DNA of 64,000 nucleotides from Burkholderiales bacterium (GTDB lineage: Bacteria; Pseudomonadota; Gammaproteobacteria; Burkholderiales; WYBJ01): NCBI GenBank assembly GCA_022841915.1, contig JALHQN010000020.1, positions 1 through 64,000 of the forward strand. Direction: 5' to 3'. The notes below the pieces were generated by a model. The model did no database searches. It was not told the origin of the DNA and was given only the letters and a program-made list of their open reading frames with translations. Made by a program: the position numbers and the translations under genes. Below, piece after piece: positions 28,053 through 37,476 of the stretch; within the stretch, counting starts at the first letter, position 1, and every line of letters begins with the position of its first letter.

Positions 28053-29915
28053 ATGCCTTCCCGCAGCGATGAACCTGCCAAGGTCCTGGCCGAACTCGAG
28101 CACGTGCGCAGCGAAGTCCGAGCCGCGCAGTCGGCATTGCTTCGCGACTGGCGGTCTGAAGGCCCCCTGGGTCGATTCGCCGACAGCGCCGCCAATCTCG
28201 CCGCGTACATCGCCCTGCGGCGTCTTGACCTGACCGATCTGCAGCCCCGGCTCGCAGCGCTGGGCCTGTCGTCGCTCGGTCGCTGCGAAGGGCACGTGCT
28301 CGCCACGCTGGATGCCGTTCTCCTTGCATTGCGGCGTATGTGCGGACGCTCGCGTCCACGCGCGAGCCCGCTCGGGACAGGCACACTCGCCGATACGTCC
28401 TCCTCGCTCCGGCAAGCCACCGACCGTCTCCTCGGCGCACCGCCCTATCCGCGACGCACCCGCTTCATGGTCACCCTGCCGTTGAGCGCGGCGCGAGACA
28501 GTCGATTCGTGGACACATTGGTCGAGCACGGCATGGATTGTGCGCGAATCAACGCAGCCCACGACCAAAGCGAAGACTGGATCGCCATGGTCAAGCAGGT
28601 TCGGCGAGCGGCTGCCCGCTACGGCCGCTCGGTGAAGATACTGGTCGACCTGCCGGGGCCGAAATTGCGCACCGGCCCACTGCCGCCGGGGCCTGCGGTA
28701 CTGCACCTGAAGGTGAAGCGCGATCCGCTCGGTCGATTGCTTGCCTGCGGCCGCATGATCCTGGATGGCAGCGGTCGGCCCGGCCACGACGCCACACCAG
28801 CGCCAGGCGAGCCCGAGTCGTTGGCGCGACTGAGTTTGCCCCCGGCGTGGATCGCTCGGCTGCGCATGACCGACTCGATCGCATTTCGAGACTTGCGCGG
28901 GCGCCGCCGCACGCTCAAGGTCGTCGGCCGCCTCGACGAACAACAGGTGATCGTCGCCTGCGAGCGCGGCGCCTACATTTCGCCCGGCCTGGTTTTCGAG
29001 CGCCGTTCGCGCGCCGGCGTGCGCCAGCGATCCACGGTGGGCCCATTCGCCGCACCGCCGGTTCGCGTGCGCATCGTGACCGGCGATCGTTTGCTCCTCT
29101 CCTCGACCCCCGACGCAGGGCGTCCCGAGCAGCGCCGCGCCGATGGTCGGGTCGAATCGCCGGCGGTGATCGGTTGCATCGAACCTTCGGTGTTCGATCA
29201 TCTGGAACCCGGTCAAACGGTGAAGATCGACGACGGCAAAGTCACGGCCCTGATCGAGCATGTCGATCACCGGGGCGCGATGCTGAAGATCGTGCACGCA
29301 CCTCCGCGGGGCGCGACCCTCGGCCCGGACAAGGGGCTCAACTTCCCGGACACCCTCCTGCCGGCGCACGGACTCGACCAACGCGACCACAGTGCGCTGC
29401 GCTTCGCCGCCGAGTACGCCGACATCGTCGGCTATTCGTTCGTGCAGTCGGGTGCCGAAATGGACGCCTTGCACCGCAGCCTGGCTTCGCTGACGCGACG
29501 ACGATTGGGCGTGATCGCGAAGATCGAGACGGCGGTCGCCCTGCAAAACCTGCCCGGCATCATCGTGCGGGGCGCCAGCCACGGACCTTTCGGGGTCATG
29601 ATCGCGCGCGGCGATCTCGCCGTGGAGATCGGCTACCTGCGCCTGGCCGAAGTGCAGGAAGAACTGCTCTGGCTCTGTGAGGCGGCGCGGGTGCCCGTGA
29701 TCTGGGCAACGCAGGTGCTCGAAGGGCTCATCAAGCGTGGCACACCCACTCGGGCCGAGGTCACCGATGCGGCAACCGCCGAGCGGGCCGAATGCATCAT
29801 GCTCAACAAGGGCCCCTACCTGCCGCAGGCCCTGGACACGCTGACCAATCTGGTCGGCCGCATGTCGCGCCACCAAAGCAAGAAAACCGCGCGGTTCTCG
29901 CCGCTGCCCTGGTAA
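28053..29915 (+). CDS. Atypical pyruvate kinase-like protein (N-terminal extension, expanded B domain, no C-terminal domain)
   Basis: A 620-residue protein. Residues 1-130 form an unrecognised helical extension (LAAYIALRRLDL, GLSSLGRCEGHVLATLDAVL). From about 137 the pyruvate kinase barrel begins: CARINAAHDQ, ILVDLPGPKLRTG, TVKIDDGK, KGLNFPDTLLP, active-site lysine K490 in VIAKIETAVAL, and IARGDLAVEIG. The B-domain region (about 205-390) is far longer than usual. The allosteric C-domain is missing: the protein ends soon after IMLNKGPYLPQALDTL. In canonical enzymes the motif after the catalytic Arg is NxSHG; here it is NAAHD, so a potassium ligand is altered. Long homologues are annotated as pyruvate kinase, but activity is unproven. 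Weak ribosome-binding site. It follows ppx by 56 nt. Confidence 0.8.
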   Translation: MPSRSDEPAKVLAELEHVRSEVRAAQSALLRDWRSEGPLGRFADSAANLAAYIALRRLDLTDLQPRLAALGLSSLGRCEGHVLATLDAVLLALRRMCGRSRPRASPLGTGTLADTSSSLRQATDRLLGAPPYPRRTRFMVTLPLSAARDSRFVDTLVEHGMDCARINAAHDQSEDWIAMVKQVRRAAARYGRSVKILVDLPGPKLRTGPLPPGPAVLHLKVKRDPLGRLLACGRMILDGSGRPGHDATPAPGEPESLARLSLPPAWIARLRMTDSIAFRDLRGRRRTLKVVGRLDEQQVIVACERGAYISPGLVFERRSRAGVRQRSTVGPFAAPPVRVRIVTGDRLLLSSTPDAGRPEQRRADGRVESPAVIGCIEPSVFDHLEPGQTVKIDDGKVTALIEHVDHRGAMLKIVHAPPRGATLGPDKGLNFPDTLLPAHGLDQRDHSALRFAAEYADIVGYSFVQSGAEMDALHRSLASLTRRRLGVIAKIETAVALQNLPGIIVRGASHGPFGVMIARGDLAVEIGYLRLAEVQEELLWLCEAARVPVIWATQVLEGLIKRGTPTRAEVTDAATAERAECIMLNKGPYLPQALDTLTNLVGRMSRHQSKKTARFSPLPW

Positions 29916-29931
29916 CCGGTCCGACGACACA

Positions 29932-31410
29932 TCAAAGCGCGTCCTCGATGCTCTTGCACAGCGTGCGCAAGATCTTGATGCGCGCGTGATACTTGTCGTT
30001 GGCCTCGACCAGCGTCCAGGGGGCGATCGACGTGGACGTGCGATCCACCATGTCGCACACCGCGACGTGGTAGGCATCCCATCTTTTCCGGTTGCGCCAA
30101 TCCTCGGCGGTGATCTTGAAGCGCTTGAAGGATGTCTTCTCGCGCTCCTTGAAGCGCTTCAACTGCTCTTCCTTGGTGATCTCCAGCCAGAACTTCACCA
30201 GCACCGTCTTGTTGGTGATCAACTGCTCCTCGAAGTCGTTGATCTCCGAATAGGCGCGCATCCAGTCGTACTCGGAACAGAACCCCTCGACGCGCTCGAC
30301 CAACACGCGTCCGTACCAGGAACGATCGAAAATGGACAAATGCCCTCGGCGCGGCACATGACGCCAGAATCGCCAGAGGTAAGGCTGAGCGCGCTCCTCT
30401 TCGGTCGGCGCGGCGACAGGTATGCCGCGATAGCGGCGTGCATCCAACGCGCCGGTGATGCGGCGAATGGCACCGCCCTTGCCGGCCGCGTCCTGACCTT
30501 CGAACACGGCAATCACGGAAAGCTCGTTGAACTTCGGATGGCGCGAAAGAAGGTTCAGGCGCCCTTGCCAGCGCTCCAGATCGGTTTGGTATTTGGCGCG
30601 CGGAATCTTCGCGCTCATGTCCAGGTTCACCAGCACGTCCCGGTGACCGATCCGGGGCAGCATCGGCGGGGTCCGGTCCGGCAGGCGCGCGACCGGTTTC
30701 TGGTCGAGCCGCTCGCGAATCGCTTCGAGCAGCAGGCGCCCGACCGTGAGCATCCGATAGTGCGGATCCTCGCCTTCGACGACGATCCAGGGCGCCTCGG
30801 CCTTGCTCGTCTGCAGCAGGAACTGCTCGGAGACCTTGCGAAAGCGGTCGTAGATCTTGTATCGCTCCCAGTCGGTCGCCGTGACGCGCCACCGCGTCTT
30901 GGGATCCTTTTCGAGCGCCTTGAGCCGCTTGCGCTGCCGATCCTTGGAGAGATGGAACCAGAACTTCAGGACCAGCGCCCCCTCGTCGGTGAGCATCTTC
31001 TCGAAACGCACGATCTCTGCGATGGACTGGGCGAGCACGGCCTTGCCGATGCGGCCATAGACGCGATCGACGATGGGCTGGGTATGCCAGGCGCCGAACA
31101 GGATGCCGATCTTGCCTCGCGGTGGCAGCGCCCGCCAGAACCGCCACATCCGCGGCCGCTCGCGTTCCTCGTCGGAAGGCTCGGGAAACGCATGGGTATG
31201 GATATGCCGTGGATCCATCCATTCGTTGAGCGTGTTGACCGTCTCGCCCTTGCCCGCACCGTCGACACCGCCGATGACGATCACGACCGGAAAGCGATGG
31301 GCTTGCGACAAATCGTATTGCACGTTGAGCAAGGCCTCGCGCAGTTGCGGCTCCTCGCGCTCGAAGGTCTGCTTGTCGATTTTTTGACCCAGTTCGGCCG
31401 ATTCGAACAT
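29932..31410 (-). CDS. pap: Polyphosphate:AMP phosphotransferase (two-domain PPK2)
   Basis: This 492-residue protein has two fused PPK2 domains, the architecture of polyphosphate:AMP phosphotransferases, which make ADP from AMP using polyP. Each domain has its own P-loop: GGVDGAGKGET (47-57) and EGQDAAGKGGA (about 305). Lid and Walker B-like segments RPRMWRFWRALPPRGKIGILFGAWH and QPYLWRFWRHVPRRGHLSIFDRSWYGR are both visible in part. The C-terminal domain carries the more complete set of motifs, as is usual. It converges with the pyruvate-kinase-like gene (16 nt between stops) and follows sixA by 30 nt. Confidence 0.93.
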   Translation of the reverse strand: MFESAELGQKIDKQTFEREEPQLREALLNVQYDLSQAHRFPVVIVIGGVDGAGKGETVNTLNEWMDPRHIHTHAFPEPSDEERERPRMWRFWRALPPRGKIGILFGAWHTQPIVDRVYGRIGKAVLAQSIAEIVRFEKMLTDEGALVLKFWFHLSKDRQRKRLKALEKDPKTRWRVTATDWERYKIYDRFRKVSEQFLLQTSKAEAPWIVVEGEDPHYRMLTVGRLLLEAIRERLDQKPVARLPDRTPPMLPRIGHRDVLVNLDMSAKIPRAKYQTDLERWQGRLNLLSRHPKFNELSVIAVFEGQDAAGKGGAIRRITGALDARRYRGIPVAAPTEEERAQPYLWRFWRHVPRRGHLSIFDRSWYGRVLVERVEGFCSEYDWMRAYSEINDFEEQLITNKTVLVKFWLEITKEEQLKRFKEREKTSFKRFKITAEDWRNRKRWDAYHVAVCDMVDRTSTSIAPWTLVEANDKYHARIKILRTLCKSIEDAL

Positions 31411-31440
31411 GTTTGCTCTCCCTGATGATCGGAGCGGCGC

Positions 31441-31884
31441 TTACCCGATCAAGTCGGGCGGCAGTACGGCACGCAGAGTGTTCTCCGAGCCTTTGCGCGT
31501 GATCCAGACAATCGAGCCCTTGCGCACGCTCCATTGCGAATCCCTGCCGCTGATCAGATGCGCCGCGGTCATGCCCAGCGTCGGCTGGTGCCCGACGATG
31601 ACTACCGGTTGACTTGCCCGCGGCCAGCCCGCAGCGTGCAAGATCGAATCGGGGCTCGCGCCCAAACCGACCTCGTCGCTGGTTATGAACTCGCTCGCCA
31701 GGGCCGCAGCCGTCTGCTGCGTCCGCACCGCGGGGCTCACGACGACACTGAAGTGTTTGGGCAGCCTGCCCCTGAGCCACTGCGCCATTGCCGCCGCCTG
31801 ACGCCGCCCCTTGGTCGTTAGTTTGCGCTTCTCGTCATCGAGGCCATCTTCGGCTTCTGCATGACGCCAGAGTATCAGATCCAA
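31441..31884 (-). CDS. sixA: Phosphohistidine phosphatase SixA
   Basis: A 147-residue histidine-phosphatase-superfamily protein, which removes phosphate from phosphohistidine on His-containing phosphotransfer proteins. The N-terminal RHAEAE replaces the RHG of mutases, as in SixA; the second catalytic histidine is in VIVGHQPTLG. Length matches family members. It lies between the CYTH-CHAD gene (29 nt) and pap (30 nt) on the minus strand, probably one operon with ppk1. Its place in a polyP island is suggestive, since PPK1 works through a phosphohistidine, but no direct link is known to me. Confidence 0.92.
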   Translation of the reverse strand: MDLILWRHAEAEDGLDDEKRKLTTKGRRQAAAMAQWLRGRLPKHFSVVVSPAVRTQQTAAALASEFITSDEVGLGASPDSILHAAGWPRASQPVVIVGHQPTLGMTAAHLISGRDSQWSVRKGSIVWITRKGSENTLRAVLPPDLIG

Positions 31885-31913
31885 ATCGCACCTCCCTCAC
31901 GCGTGCTGCCTGC

Positions 31914-33425
31914 TCACCAACAGGGACGACTGCGCCGGAACCGCCGCCATAGCGTGCGCAATCGCCGCCTCTCCTGGTGGATCACGTGCGCACTCCATCC
32001 GCGTGCGCAATCCACCAACATTCTCTGCGCGGGTACGGCCGCGCGTACCCGGCTCACCATGGTGGACGCGTCGCACAGCGTCCCCAGGCAATTCTGCAAG
32101 CGAACCAACGGTTCGCGAACGTCGTCAGCCTTACCCTGCGGATAGAGCGATCCGAAGAATTCAATCGCATAGCGCAGCTTCTTGACCGCGATTCGCAGGA
32201 CATGCAGATGCGCCACCGTGGCGGCCTTGCGACCCTTGCCGCGCGCCAGAACGCGCCCCATGCGATGCTCGAGCAAGGCCGATGCGAACGGCCCGATGGG
32301 CTGGCGCAGTGCCTCGCTCGCCTGGGGAAAGCCGCCGCCGGCAGCGACGCGCCCGAGTTCCAGCAGCAGGTTCGCTGCGCGCCGGGAGTTCCAGGCCGCC
32401 CGCGCGCCGCGGCGGGCCGCTTCACCCATGTCATGCGCGCTGTTCCGCAGCCCGTTCAAAGACGAGACCTTCACAACCTCCCCCAGCCCCGCAATCAATT
32501 GCGGCATCGCCTCGGCCCTGAAGACATCCCAGTCGCGCGCCGGCCCAAGACGCCCACCCAGCCATTTCAGTTCCGCCCTCAGCCTTGTGATCGCCTCGTC
32601 GGGCAACCCGTGCGAGAAGACACCCATGCACGAGCGCAAGCGACGCACGCTCACGCGCATCTGGTGCAGATATTCGATGTCTTCACCGGCAAGCATCCCG
32701 TCGGCGTTCGCCTGTAGCTGGGCGAGCGCCGAGCCGACGATGCATGCCAACGAGCGAGCGAGGTCGAACTGCCCGTCGAGCACGATTCGCTGCGCCTTTA
32801 CCGGGGCCGACTTCACCCCCGCCAGCAGGTAACCGCGCTCGGCTTTGCTGCGGCAGGCAGGTCGCACGCCGAGATCCTGCGCGAGCGCGGCAGCGATGTC
32901 GAACAACGCGGGGGCCTGGCCGGCCGTGAGTTCCAACTCTAGTTCGCAAATCGGCAACCTCGCGGTACCGCAGACGATGTGGCCTCGATCCAGGCTGACC
33001 TCGGCGCGGGTGCCGTCGGCAAGCGCCAGCGTCCGGGTCGTTCGCTCGAACTCGGTCACGAACAGCGGCTTGAGCTTGCGCCGCAGCGGCAGCGATGCGA
33101 GTGCCTCGAGACCGGCCAGACCTGCCAACGCCTCGAAGGCTAGCTTCTGGTCCGGGACACCGCACGCGACCTCTAGTCGCGTATGCAGTCCACCCGCGGC
33201 CTGCCCTCCCCATTTCACGGTCTGCTCCCAGCCTGCCGGGATCTGCCGCAAGCGCAGGCCTATTCGATCGGACCACAGATCGAACTGCGGCGTGTCGTAA
33301 TAAACGCTGATCACGCGCGTTGGTCCGGCTCTGGCGATCGTCGCCGATTCGATCGCAGGATGCGACAACACTCGCCCCGCGTCGCGCGGCGAGAGTTCGA
33401 GCTTGAGTTCGGTTTCGGTCATCAT
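31914..33425 (-). CDS. CYTH and CHAD domain protein (polyphosphate-binding)
   Basis: The N-terminal CYTH triphosphate-tunnel domain (about 1-200) begins with the ExExK motif TETELKLEL and contains ISVYYDTP and RLRQIPAGWEQTVKW. The C-terminal CHAD domain (about 215-503) is helical and histidine/basic-rich, with HQMRVSVRRLRS and HVLRIAVKKLRYAIEFF, the two phosphate-binding patches of the family. CHAD domains are known to bind polyphosphate and can target proteins to polyP granules. CYTH domains commonly hydrolyse triphosphate compounds. I start at 33425 (MMTETELK); the frame is open to 33497 but those residues are not conserved. It lies between ppk1 and sixA on the same strand. Confidence 0.92.
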   Translation of the reverse strand: MMTETELKLELSPRDAGRVLSHPAIESATIARAGPTRVISVYYDTPQFDLWSDRIGLRLRQIPAGWEQTVKWGGQAAGGLHTRLEVACGVPDQKLAFEALAGLAGLEALASLPLRRKLKPLFVTEFERTTRTLALADGTRAEVSLDRGHIVCGTARLPICELELELTAGQAPALFDIAAALAQDLGVRPACRSKAERGYLLAGVKSAPVKAQRIVLDGQFDLARSLACIVGSALAQLQANADGMLAGEDIEYLHQMRVSVRRLRSCMGVFSHGLPDEAITRLRAELKWLGGRLGPARDWDVFRAEAMPQLIAGLGEVVKVSSLNGLRNSAHDMGEAARRGARAAWNSRRAANLLLELGRVAAGGGFPQASEALRQPIGPFASALLEHRMGRVLARGKGRKAATVAHLHVLRIAVKKLRYAIEFFGSLYPQGKADDVREPLVRLQNCLGTLCDASTMVSRVRAAVPAQRMLVDCARGWSAHVIHQERRRLRTLWRRFRRSRPCW

Positions 33426-33500
33426 GCCGGCAACATTCGTCGAACCGCTCGTCGTCGACCAAGTACCGCGAAAACCGGTCTTCGTCGGCGAGGCCATGCG

Positions 33501-35690
33501 CTAGCTGGCACGACTCGCCATGAGTTCCAGCAGGACGTGCTGGGCCGTATACGCATGCGCACCCCGCGGCATGCGCCGCTTGTACTGCCCCTCGGAGTCC
33601 ATCTCCCAGGCTTCGGTATTGTCGGCCAGATACGGCTTCAGGCCCTCTTCCATCACGCGCTTCTTCAGGCGCTTGTCGAGCACCGGAAAACATACTTCGA
33701 TGCGGCGAAAGAAGTTTCGATCCATCCAGTCGGCGCTGGCGAGGAACACATCGTTCGCACCGCCATTGAAGAAATAGAAGATGCGCGTGTGCTCGAGGAA
33801 TCGCCCGATCACCGAACGCACCCGGATGTTCTCGGACAGCCCCGGCACGCCGGGACGCAGGGCACAGACACCGCGCACGATCAGATCGATCTTCACGCCG
33901 GCTTGCGACGCCTGGTAGAGCGCTTCGACGATCTCGGGCTCGAGCAGCGAATTCATCTTGGCGATGATGCGCCCACGCTTGTTCTGCTTGGCCTGGGCCG
34001 TCTCGCGTCCGATGGCGGCCAGCATGCGCTGATGCATGGTGAACGGCGACTGCCACAGATGTTTCAACTTGCTCGCGCGCCCCAGGCCGGTCAGCTGCAT
34101 GAACACGTCATTGACCTCCGCGCAGATCTCCTCGTTGCAGGTGAACAAACCGATGTCGGTGTAGAGCCGCGTGGTGCGCGGATGGTAATTGCCGGTCGAC
34201 AGATGCACGTACCGGCGCAGCTTGTTCTCTTCGCGCCGCACGACCAGAGCCATCTTCGCGTGCGTCTTGTGCCCCACGACCCCATACACCACGTGCGCGC
34301 CGGCCTCCTCCAGACGCGATGCCCAGTTGATGTTCGCTTCCTCGTCGAAGCGGGCAAGTAGCTCGACCACGACAGTGACGACCTTGCCCGCCCTCGCGGC
34401 GGCAATCAGCGTTTCCATCAGTTCGGACTCGGGCCCGGTGCGATAGATGGTCATCTTGATGGCTACCACCTTGGGATCGCTGACAGCCTGCTCGATGAAG
34501 TTCACCACCGGACCGAACGACTGATAGGGGTGGTGCAACAGGATGTCACCCCGGCGCATCGCATCGAAAATCGCGGGACGGCGGATCAGCGCACTCGGAA
34601 TGCCGGGCGCGAATGCCGGGAATTTAAGGTCCGACCGATCGACCCTGTCCAGAACCTCGACGAGGCGAACGAGATTCACCGGCCCGTTGACCTGGTAGAG
34701 ATCCCGGGGCGTGAGATTGAACTGCTGCAGTAGCACCTCGGTGACATGCGCGGGACAGACATCCGACACCTCCAGCCGCACCCCGTCGCCGAAATGGCGT
34801 TGCGACAATTCGCCTTGCAAGGCCATGCGCAGGCTCTTGACGCCCTGCAGCTCCTCCTCGTCGAGAAAAAGGTCGCTGTTGCGGGTGAGTTGAAACTGGT
34901 AGCAGCCCTTCACGACCATGCCGGCGAACAGCTCGCCGACATGCGCGTGCAGAATGGACGACAGGAATGCAAAGCCGTATTCGCAGCCGGCCACCTTCTT
35001 CGGCAACGGGATGAGTCGGGGCAACACGCGAGGCGCCTGCACGATCGCGTAGCCGCTGCGCCGGCCGAACGCGTCCTTGCCCTCGAGTTCGATGACGAAG
35101 TTGAGGCTCTTGTTCAGCAGGCGCGGAAACGGATGCGCCGGATCGAGACCGAGCGGCGTAAGCAGCGGCATCATTTCCCGAAAGAAATACGCCTTCACCC
35201 ACGCCTTCTGCACCTCGTTCCATTTACTGCGCCGCAAAAAGCGGATCCCCTCACCCGCCAGCGCCGGCAAGATGTCCTCGTTGAGCAACCGGTACATGCG
35301 CTCGCACAAGGCATGCGCCTCGGATGCGATCTGGCGAAACACCTGTTCGGGGGGCATGCCGTCGGGGCCGGGCTCCTCGGAACCCGCCGCGATCTGCGCC
35401 TTGAGGCCGGCCACGCGGATTTCGAAGAACTCGTCGAGATTGCTGTCGGCAATGCAAAGAAAGCGCAAGCGCTCCAGCAAGGGCGTACGCTTGTCCTCGG
35501 CTTGAGCGAGCACCCTGCGGTTGAACTCGAGCAGACCGAGCTCGCGATTGAGCATTCGGGCCGAACCTCGGCGCGGAAGGGCTGAGGCTGCTCGTCCGCC
35601 GCCCGCCGGCTTGCGCTCCCGCTTCGGCTTCGGCGCTTGCTTGGGCTTCGGCTCGATTGGAGCTTTCTTGCGACCTGGCTTTTGCGCCAT
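33501..35690 (-). CDS. ppk: Polyphosphate kinase 1
   Basis: PPK1 polymerises the gamma-phosphate of ATP into polyphosphate. The protein has 729 residues from the ATG at 35690, including a Lys/Pro-rich N-terminal tail of about 45 residues (KKAPIEPKPKQAPKPKRERK) not needed for the core. The N-domain starts at LNRELGLLEFNRRVL. The autophosphorylated histidine lies in GHKTHAKMALVVRRE and the second conserved histidine in HLSTGNYHPRTTRLYTD. The C-terminus has the DWMDRNFFRRIEVCFPV block. AAGG lies 9 nt before the start; twelve codons upstream stay open. It heads the minus-strand operon ppk-CYTH/CHAD-sixA-pap. Confidence 0.97.
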   Translation of the reverse strand: MAQKPGRKKAPIEPKPKQAPKPKRERKPAGGGRAASALPRRGSARMLNRELGLLEFNRRVLAQAEDKRTPLLERLRFLCIADSNLDEFFEIRVAGLKAQIAAGSEEPGPDGMPPEQVFRQIASEAHALCERMYRLLNEDILPALAGEGIRFLRRSKWNEVQKAWVKAYFFREMMPLLTPLGLDPAHPFPRLLNKSLNFVIELEGKDAFGRRSGYAIVQAPRVLPRLIPLPKKVAGCEYGFAFLSSILHAHVGELFAGMVVKGCYQFQLTRNSDLFLDEEELQGVKSLRMALQGELSQRHFGDGVRLEVSDVCPAHVTEVLLQQFNLTPRDLYQVNGPVNLVRLVEVLDRVDRSDLKFPAFAPGIPSALIRRPAIFDAMRRGDILLHHPYQSFGPVVNFIEQAVSDPKVVAIKMTIYRTGPESELMETLIAAARAGKVVTVVVELLARFDEEANINWASRLEEAGAHVVYGVVGHKTHAKMALVVRREENKLRRYVHLSTGNYHPRTTRLYTDIGLFTCNEEICAEVNDVFMQLTGLGRASKLKHLWQSPFTMHQRMLAAIGRETAQAKQNKRGRIIAKMNSLLEPEIVEALYQASQAGVKIDLIVRGVCALRPGVPGLSENIRVRSVIGRFLEHTRIFYFFNGGANDVFLASADWMDRNFFRRIEVCFPVLDKRLKKRVMEEGLKPYLADNTEAWEMDSEGQYKRRMPRGAHAYTAQHVLLELMASRAS

Positions 35691-35809
35691 CTGGATCCGC
35701 CTTCGGGTAGACACTGCAAGCCTCACGCGATTTCATCGACAAGGCCAATGATGCCACTCGGGTACCGGGCGCCTGTTGACCGCCGTCAACGGCAGCCCTG
35801 AGGACGCAG

Positions 35810-36079
35810 CTACTTCGGCGGCACGTAACCCGCCGCCGTGTCCGCACCATCGCCGAAGAAATGCTTATCCATCTGCTCGGCGAGATACTTGCGGGCCTTG
35901 GGATCCGCCAGGTTGAGCCGGTTCTCGTTCACCAGCATGGTCTGCTGCCGCAGCCACTGCGCCCAGGCCTCTTTCGACACGTTTTCGAAGATCCGCTTAC
36001 CCAGTTCGCCCGGATAGGGGGCAAAGTCCAGACCTTCGGCTTCCCGTCCCAGTTTGATGCAATGAACCATGCGAGCCAT
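35810..36079 (-). CDS. yggX: Fe(2+)-trafficking protein YggX
   Basis: An 89-residue cytoplasmic protein with the family N-terminus [19 protein letters not shown] (cysteine conserved), followed by [19 protein letters not shown] and the C-terminal [11 protein letters not shown]. YggX protects Fe-S clusters and helps handling of labile iron. The length is normal. It lies 55 nt after argA on the same strand and 119 nt before ppk. Confidence 0.96.
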   Translation of the reverse strand: MARMVHCIKLGREAEGLDFAPYPGELGKRIFENVSKEAWAQWLRQQTMLVNENRLNLADPKARKYLAEQMDKHFFGDGADTAAGYVPPK

Positions 36080-36134
36080 GATCGATACCTCTCTCTACCT
36101 TGCCGTCTTGTGATTGAGTGGCTGAAGCCGATGC

Positions 36135-37466
36135 CTAAAGCGCCTTGATCAGCACCTTGGAGCGGCGCTGCCAGTTGTATAGCGCCCGCTTGTCCGCAGG
36201 CAACGCATCGATGTTTGCCTCGCTGAAACCGCGCTCGATGAACCAGTGGGCCGCCCGGGTGGTGAGCACGAACAGCCGTTCGATACCCCGCGCGTGCGCC
36301 TTGCCTTCGATGACGTTGAGCAGATCGGCCCCGTGGCCCGCGTCGCGGTAATCGGGATGCACGGCAAGACACGCCAGCTCGGCCGCCTTCGCATCGGGGT
36401 AGGGATACAAAGCCGCGCACCCGACGATCATTCCGTCGTGGTCGACTACGCTGAAGCGGTCGATCTCGATCTCCAACAGCTCGCGCCCTCGCTTCACGAG
36501 CGTCCCTTCGTCTTCCAGGGGCGAGATCAGCGCCAGCACGCCCCCGACGTCGTCGATGGTCGCATCGCGCAGGTGATCGAGCGAGTGACGCACAACCATC
36601 GTGCCCACGCCCTCGCGCGTGAACAGCTCGAGCAACAGCGCCCCGTCGAGATGACGGTTGATGAGATGCACCCGGCGCACCCCGCCCCGGCAGGCCTCCA
36701 GTGCGTGCGGCAAAAACAGATGGATGTCCTCGGCGACTTTTCGGCTGCGCCGCAACAACCGTTCGCCTTCGTCGACCGGCAGCTCTCGAATCAATCCCCC
36801 GCGAGCCCGCTCCACCCCGACCGTGTCGACCAGGAAGAGCAGTTTGTCGGCCTTGAGGGCAATGGCTGCTCGGGCAGCGACGTTCTCGACCGTCAGATTG
36901 AAGGTTTCACCGGTGGCGGAATACCCCAGCGGCGGCAGCAAGACAATCGACCCACCGTCGAGCGCGGCGCGTATCCCCACCGCATCGACCTTGCGGACCT
37001 CGCCCGTATACAGCATATCCGTACCGTCCAGGATCCCCATGGGCTTGGCGGTCACGAAATTGCCGCTCGCCACACGGATATCTGCGCCCGCCATGGGCGA
37101 GTTCGGCAAGCCCGTGGACAACGAGGCTTCGATCTCCGAGCGCACGGTGCCCACGGCCTCCCTCACGCACTTGAGCGCTGCCGCGTCCGTGATCCGCACA
37201 CCGTCGCGGTACTGCGTCTTGTGCTTGCGCTCCTTGAGCAAGCCGTCGATCTGGCTGCGCGTCCCGAATGCCAGCACGATGCGCGCTCCGAGGGCTGCGA
37301 GAAGATTCAGGTCGTGGCTGAGGGCGACGAAACGCCCATCCGCAACCACCTCGCCGCCGCATGCGATGACGAAGGTCTTGCCGCGAAAGGCATGAATATA
37401 CGGGGTGGCCGCACGGAACCACTCGACGAAGGCCTGTGACGACGCCGGGGACAAGACACGATCCAG
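36135..37466 (-). CDS. argA: Amino-acid N-acetyltransferase (N-acetylglutamate synthase)
   Basis: The enzyme acetylates glutamate with acetyl-CoA, the first step of arginine synthesis. An N-terminal amino-acid-kinase-like domain (HAFRGKTFVIACGGEVV, LPPLGYSATGETFNL) precedes a C-terminal GNAT domain (about 295-440; ELACLAVHPDYRDAGHGADLL, FVLTTRAAHWFIERGF). No ATG is available. A TAG at 37476-37478 closes the frame upstream; GGAG at 37473-37476 lies 6 nt before an in-frame CTG at 37466 and 18 nt before a TTG at 37454. Spacing favours the CTG, giving 443 residues, the usual length; the TTG form has 439. Arginine feedback inhibition is typical of the family. Confidence 0.94.
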   Translation of the reverse strand: MDRVLSPASSQAFVEWFRAATPYIHAFRGKTFVIACGGEVVADGRFVALSHDLNLLAALGARIVLAFGTRSQIDGLLKERKHKTQYRDGVRITDAAALKCVREAVGTVRSEIEASLSTGLPNSPMAGADIRVASGNFVTAKPMGILDGTDMLYTGEVRKVDAVGIRAALDGGSIVLLPPLGYSATGETFNLTVENVAARAAIALKADKLLFLVDTVGVERARGGLIRELPVDEGERLLRRSRKVAEDIHLFLPHALEACRGGVRRVHLINRHLDGALLLELFTREGVGTMVVRHSLDHLRDATIDDVGGVLALISPLEDEGTLVKRGRELLEIEIDRFSVVDHDGMIVGCAALYPYPDAKAAELACLAVHPDYRDAGHGADLLNVIEGKAHARGIERLFVLTTRAAHWFIERGFSEANIDALPADKRALYNWQRRSKVLIKAL

Positions 37467-37472
37467 GTTGAT

Positions 37473-37476
37473 CTCC
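37473..37476 (-). promoter_or_regulatory. Ribosome-binding site of argA pointing to a CTG start
   Basis: GGAG within TTAGGAG stands exactly 6 nt ahead of CTG at 37466-37464, whereas the next usual start codon (TTG at 37454) is 18 nt away. This site decides the start in favour of CTG. Confidence 0.5.
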
